Below, in pieces: positions 5,343 through 7,672 of a DNA stretch of 7,672 nucleotides. Position numbers and translations under genes: made by a program. The stretch covers positions 1 through 7,672 of the forward strand of contig JAGYOV010000041.1 of NCBI GenBank assembly GCA_018399375.1, given 5' to 3'. The notes under the pieces are model-generated. The model worked only from the letters and a program-made list of their open reading frames with translations. It made no database searches and was not told the DNA's origin. Origin of the DNA: Dehalococcoidia bacterium. GTDB taxonomy: Bacteria > Chloroflexota > Dehalococcoidia > GIF9 > AB-539-J10. Numbering within the stretch: the first letter of the stretch is position 1; every line of letters begins with the position of its first letter.

Positions 5343-5549
5343 ATGGAGAGCATCTACAAGGTAATCGAACTGGTGGGAAGCAGCACTGAATCATGGGAAA
5401 AGGCAGCAACAAATGCGGTAGAGAAGGCATGCGAAACGTTGCGCGATGTTCGCATCGCTGAGGTCGCCCAACTCGACATGCATATCGATGGAGGCAAAGT
5501 TATCGCCTATCGTGCCAAGGTAAAAGTATCCTTCAAGTACGAAGGCTGA
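5343..5549 (+). CDS. Dodecin family protein, calcium-dodecin-like subgroup
   Basis: Dodecins are small cytoplasmic proteins that assemble into hollow 12-mers and store flavins or bind other ligands. The 68-residue product fits the family length and layout: a first strand YKVIELVGSS (5-14), a helix starting at ESWEKAA (16-22) and running to about 33, then two long strands (about 36-46 and 52-66). The Trp and Gln that stack on and bind flavin in flavin dodecins (within the DWFEV and YQV segments) correspond here to I38 and R57. From memory, the pattern SWE-AA, R-A-V, YR-K-VSF resembles the M. tuberculosis calcium dodecin Rv0379. An in-frame ATG at 5283, itself preceded by a purine-rich stretch, would add 20 residues with no family match, so 5343 is preferred. 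The gene lies 178 bp after the HicB-like gene and converges with feoB. Dodecin membership is secure; the ligand is inferred. Confidence 0.9.
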   Translation: MESIYKVIELVGSSTESWEKAATNAVEKACETLRDVRIAEVAQLDMHIDGGKVIAYRAKVKVSFKYEG

Positions 5550-5570
5550 TATATTTTACAGCGACATCTA

Positions 5571-5585
5571 CTTCAGTAGCTGAAG
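5571..5585. other. Short hairpin between the convergent dodecin and feoB genes
   Basis: CTTCAG (5571-5576) pairs with CTGAAG (5580-5585) around a 3-nt loop. An alternative CTAC/GTAG pairing (5568-5571 with 5576-5579) overlaps it. It lacks a T-run on either strand, so a role as terminator for either gene is only positional. Confidence 0.3.
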
Positions 5586-5666
5586 AGGAGCTAAATGCTG
5601 CAGGGGCGAGGGAGCAGATTTTTGTTCTGGCCCAGCCAAGCGTGGACAATATCTGTTCCTTCATCT

Positions 5667-7373
5667 TCACAGGATAAGATTTAATACGCCACCTACTAAC
5701 AACGCAGAAGCTATCATAATGCCTGTTGCCCTGAGCATGTTGAGCGTTCCCAGTTGTCTCAACATAACGACGAAGGTGGCAATACAAGGGAAAAACATCG
5801 CCAGCACCACGCTGCCCACGACCATTTGACCGGCGGTCAGCGATAGAGGTGCTAGCATGCCCAGAGCAACATCTTTGCGCAGAAAGCCAATTACCAGAGA
5901 AGTTATGGCCTCTTTAGGCAACCCCAGGACACCCGTTATCACCGGTGCAGTAAAATTAGCGATGACATCGAACACTCCCAGCGTGTAGAGCACGTTAATT
6001 ACCACGATGGCTGCCAAAAATATGGGAAGTGCCTCAGCCAGAAAGCTACGGGCTCTCAGCCATAGCTTCTGTAAAACGGTCCGCCACGGTGGCAGGCGGT
6101 AGGGAGGTATCTCTATAAGTAACTCGGGGCTGAATCCCTTGATGCTGTGGTTGAGTATGATGCCCAGCACGACCCAGACCAAAAAGAGCGTGCCATAGAC
6201 GATAACTACGTATTTCAGGCCAAAATCGCCAACCAGCCCAAAAATCATAGCCTGCAACGCACTACAGGGCACGGCTATGGAGATCAGTGTTGCAGCAATG
6301 AACTGCTCTCTTCTACTTTCCAGAATGCGCGTGGCCAGGATAGCAGGCACATTGCAGCCCAGTCCCAGCAGGGTGGGGATAATGGCATACCCGTGCAACC
6401 CCATGCGATGCATAGCGGAGTCCATCAATATCGCCAATCGGGGCAGATATCCCGTATCCTCCAGCAAACCAAGCACCAGGTAAAAAGCTATGATATACGG
6501 TAACACCATGGCAATGGGTACATACAATCCGCTGGAAAGTAGTCCAAACGACTCTACGAAGTCGATTTCTCCACCAGAAACCATGCCGATAACGATGCTA
6601 TGCAAGAAACCTTCCCCTCCAAGCAAGCCACTCAGCTTCAAGAGCACAGGCGCCCAGGCATTCTCAAACAGAGGATCGAAAACGTATCCTATGAGGCCCT
6701 CACCAATAAAGCGGATGATAAAGAAACTGCAGGCCAATATAAGAAGCGCAATCAAGCTGCCCGTGAAAGGCTTTACGCTAGCATCAGCCAGATGCTCCCG
6801 CCAGGTATGATGGCGATGAGTTATCACCTGAACTTGCTGGATAATTTTGCCGATGGCACTCCAGCGCTTATCATCAGGGAGAAGAGGCATTACATGAGAG
6901 CGCGCCGCTGGAATATGTTCCACCAGTTCCTTAACGCCTTCGCCGGTTACCGCAATGGTGGGAATCACGGGCACTTTCAGTATCTCCCTTAGCTTATCCA
7001 GGTCGACATTTATGCCCATATGCTTGGTATCATCCCACATGTTCAGGGCTATTATCACGGGAACATCTCTTTCCATCAACTGCAGAGTAAGGTAAAGATT
7101 CCTCTCCAGGTTGGTTGCATTGACCACATTGATAACCACATCCCCTTCATCAAGCATCTTCAATGCTATCTCTTCAACCTGGGAAGTGGGCTCCAGAGTA
7201 TAGGTACCAGGCACATCAATGATTTCAACCTTCTCGCCTGCCAGCTTCATGAATCCACTGGTATAGCCCACCGTAGTCCCAGGATAATTGGAGGCGATGA
7301 CATGAACACCCGTGAGGCGATGGAACAGGACACTCTTGCCCACATTGGGGTTACCCATCAGCAGAACTTTCAT
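5667..7373 (-). CDS. feoB: Ferrous iron transporter FeoB
   Basis: This inner-membrane Fe(II) transporter has an N-terminal GTPase domain. From ATG 7373 the product has 568 residues. GTPase motifs are GNPNVGKS (7-14, G1), the YPGTT segment (30-34, G2), DVPG (53-56, G3), NMWD (111-114, G4) and IAVTGEG (140-146, G5). The membrane part begins near residue 205 and holds gate 1 (LEDTGYLPR at 304-312, GLGCNVPAI at 337-345) and gate 2 (GLPKEAITSLVIGFLRKDVAL at about 484-504, FFPCIATF at 527-534). The conserved IPPYRLPPWR segment is at 422-431. A TTG at 7382 would overlap the feoA stop (TTGA) and add three residues. ATG 7373 places the G1 motif at the usual distance but lacks a clear Shine-Dalgarno, so translation probably couples to feoA. 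The linker between GTPase and membrane domains is shorter than in typical 650-770-residue FeoB. No feoC is seen. Confidence 0.95.
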   Translation of the reverse strand: MKVLLMGNPNVGKSVLFHRLTGVHVIASNYPGTTVGYTSGFMKLAGEKVEIIDVPGTYTLEPTSQVEEIALKMLDEGDVVINVVNATNLERNLYLTLQLMERDVPVIIALNMWDDTKHMGINVDLDKLREILKVPVIPTIAVTGEGVKELVEHIPAARSHVMPLLPDDKRWSAIGKIIQQVQVITHRHHTWREHLADASVKPFTGSLIALLILACSFFIIRFIGEGLIGYVFDPLFENAWAPVLLKLSGLLGGEGFLHSIVIGMVSGGEIDFVESFGLLSSGLYVPIAMVLPYIIAFYLVLGLLEDTGYLPRLAILMDSAMHRMGLHGYAIIPTLLGLGCNVPAILATRILESRREQFIAATLISIAVPCSALQAMIFGLVGDFGLKYVVIVYGTLFLVWVVLGIILNHSIKGFSPELLIEIPPYRLPPWRTVLQKLWLRARSFLAEALPIFLAAIVVINVLYTLGVFDVIANFTAPVITGVLGLPKEAITSLVIGFLRKDVALGMLAPLSLTAGQMVVGSVVLAMFFPCIATFVVMLRQLGTLNMLRATGIMIASALLVGGVLNLIL

Positions 7374-7378
7374 TGTTA

Positions 7379-7621
7379 TCAAACCAGCCTGACGAGTATC
7401 CTGTTGGCCATACCATAACCGATGGCTATCTGGGCTCTATCGACCAGAATGGTAACCGGGCCCCGCATGAACAGAGAACTGACTTTTGTTATCTTTTTCC
7501 CTGGAATGATACCCAGAGCGCCCAGGCGGTGAGCCATTCCCCGCTTGCCCATGACGGCAACCACCACTCCAGACCTACCGGGCTTCATCAGAGCCAGAGT
7601 CGTTTGATTTTCATCTGGCAT
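7379..7621 (-). CDS. feoA: FeoA, small cytoplasmic SH3-like partner of FeoB
   Basis: FeoA is a small SH3-like-fold protein needed for full activity of FeoB in Fe(II) uptake. The 80-residue product shows the family pattern: a Leu-rich start leading to GRSGVVVAV (15-23), HRLGALGIIPG (31-41), then GPVTILVDRAQIAIG (54-68) and MANRILV (71-77). ATG 7621 is preceded by an AAGGAAG Shine-Dalgarno about 7 nt upstream. The gene is first in the feoAB operon and its stop lies 5 nt before feoB ATG 7373, which indicates translational coupling. Only 51 bp of upstream sequence is in the window, so the promoter is not fully visible. An AT-rich imperfect dyad at 7645-7662 could be an iron-regulator site. Confidence 0.92.
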   Translation of the reverse strand: MPDENQTTLALMKPGRSGVVVAVMGKRGMAHRLGALGIIPGKKITKVSSLFMRGPVTILVDRAQIAIGYGMANRILVRLV

Positions 7622-7644
7622 TGAAGATCTTCCTTTTCATGTTC

Positions 7645-7662
7645 TAATTTATCCAGAAATAA
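7645..7662 (-). promoter_or_regulatory. AT-rich imperfect dyad upstream of feoA
   Basis: On the - strand, TTATTT, six bases, then AAATTA forms a dyad with one mismatched position. It lies about 24 bp upstream of the feoA ATG, where an iron-responsive repressor (Fur or DtxR type) could act. It does not match either consensus closely, and AT-rich dyads of this size arise by chance. Confidence 0.2.
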
Positions 7663-7672
7663 CCCGAGATCT

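Noticed and set aside
5546..5677. An open stretch on the + strand in a frame different from dodecin reads like coding sequence (VAEEELNAAG, then QIFVLAQPSVDNICSF) before a stop inside the feoB 3' end.
   Set aside because: It has no ATG, GTG or TTG start with a ribosome-binding site, is only about 43 codons, and I recognise no family. It may be a gene remnant, but nothing in the sequence proves this.
5595..5684. Short + strand frame starting at ATG 5595 with GAGGAG 4 nt upstream (starts MLQGRGSRF).
   Set aside because: It is about 29 codons with no known similarity, and it runs into the feoB 3' end. The purine-rich stretch is part of a hairpin region and is probably chance.
6147..6992. Several + strand frames of 68-130 codons opposite feoB.
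   Set aside because: They lie antisense to strongly conserved FeoB coding sequence. Their low-complexity Gln- and Ser-rich products look like shadow translations.

Overview
The window reads as ordinary chromosomal DNA of an anaerobic bacterium. Four things suggest Chloroflexota, most plausibly a Dehalococcoidia-like lineage: a 2-oxoacid:ferredoxin oxidoreductase subunit, a TRAP binding protein anchored as a lipoprotein through a Ser-Pro repeat tether, a short FeoB, and a stand-alone HicB-like protein. This placement is an inference from gene style, not from a marker gene. I see no mobile element, CRISPR array, rRNA or tRNA.

Layout. (1) Positions 2-1000 (+) hold the 3' part of a gene that enters from the left edge. 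It encodes a ferredoxin-type [4Fe-4S] motif fused in frame to a complete thiamine-diphosphate beta subunit (PorB-like). (2) Positions 1108-4178 (+) hold a complete three-gene TRAP transporter: dctP (lipoprotein receptor), dctQ (small membrane subunit) and dctM (large membrane subunit). A perfect 10-bp hairpin lies between dctP and dctQ. (3) Positions 4290-4625 (-) hold a small single-domain cupin that starts at TTG. It has a strong Shine-Dalgarno and a near-consensus promoter (TTGACA, 17 bp, GATAAT) with an inverted repeat in its spacer. (4) Positions 4862-5164 (+) hold an orphan HicB-like protein. (5) Positions 5343-5549 (+) hold a dodecin, preceded by two stem-loops, whose sequence fits the calcium-dodecin subgroup rather than flavin-binding dodecins. 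(6) Positions 7621-5667 (-) hold feoA-feoB, a tightly coupled ferrous-iron uptake operon converging on the dodecin gene.

How the genes may work together. DctPQM imports an organic acid using an ion gradient. The adjacent oxidoreductase oxidises a 2-oxoacid to an acyl-CoA with ferredoxin reduction. The cupin could act on, or sense, the same compound. This is a plausible uptake-and-oxidation neighbourhood, but only the gene order supports it. FeoAB would supply Fe(II), which an iron-sulfur-rich metabolism needs. I did not find a clearly new multi-gene system. The best leads are the ferredoxin-PorB fusion, the operator-like structure at the cupin promoter, and the structured leader of the dodecin gene.
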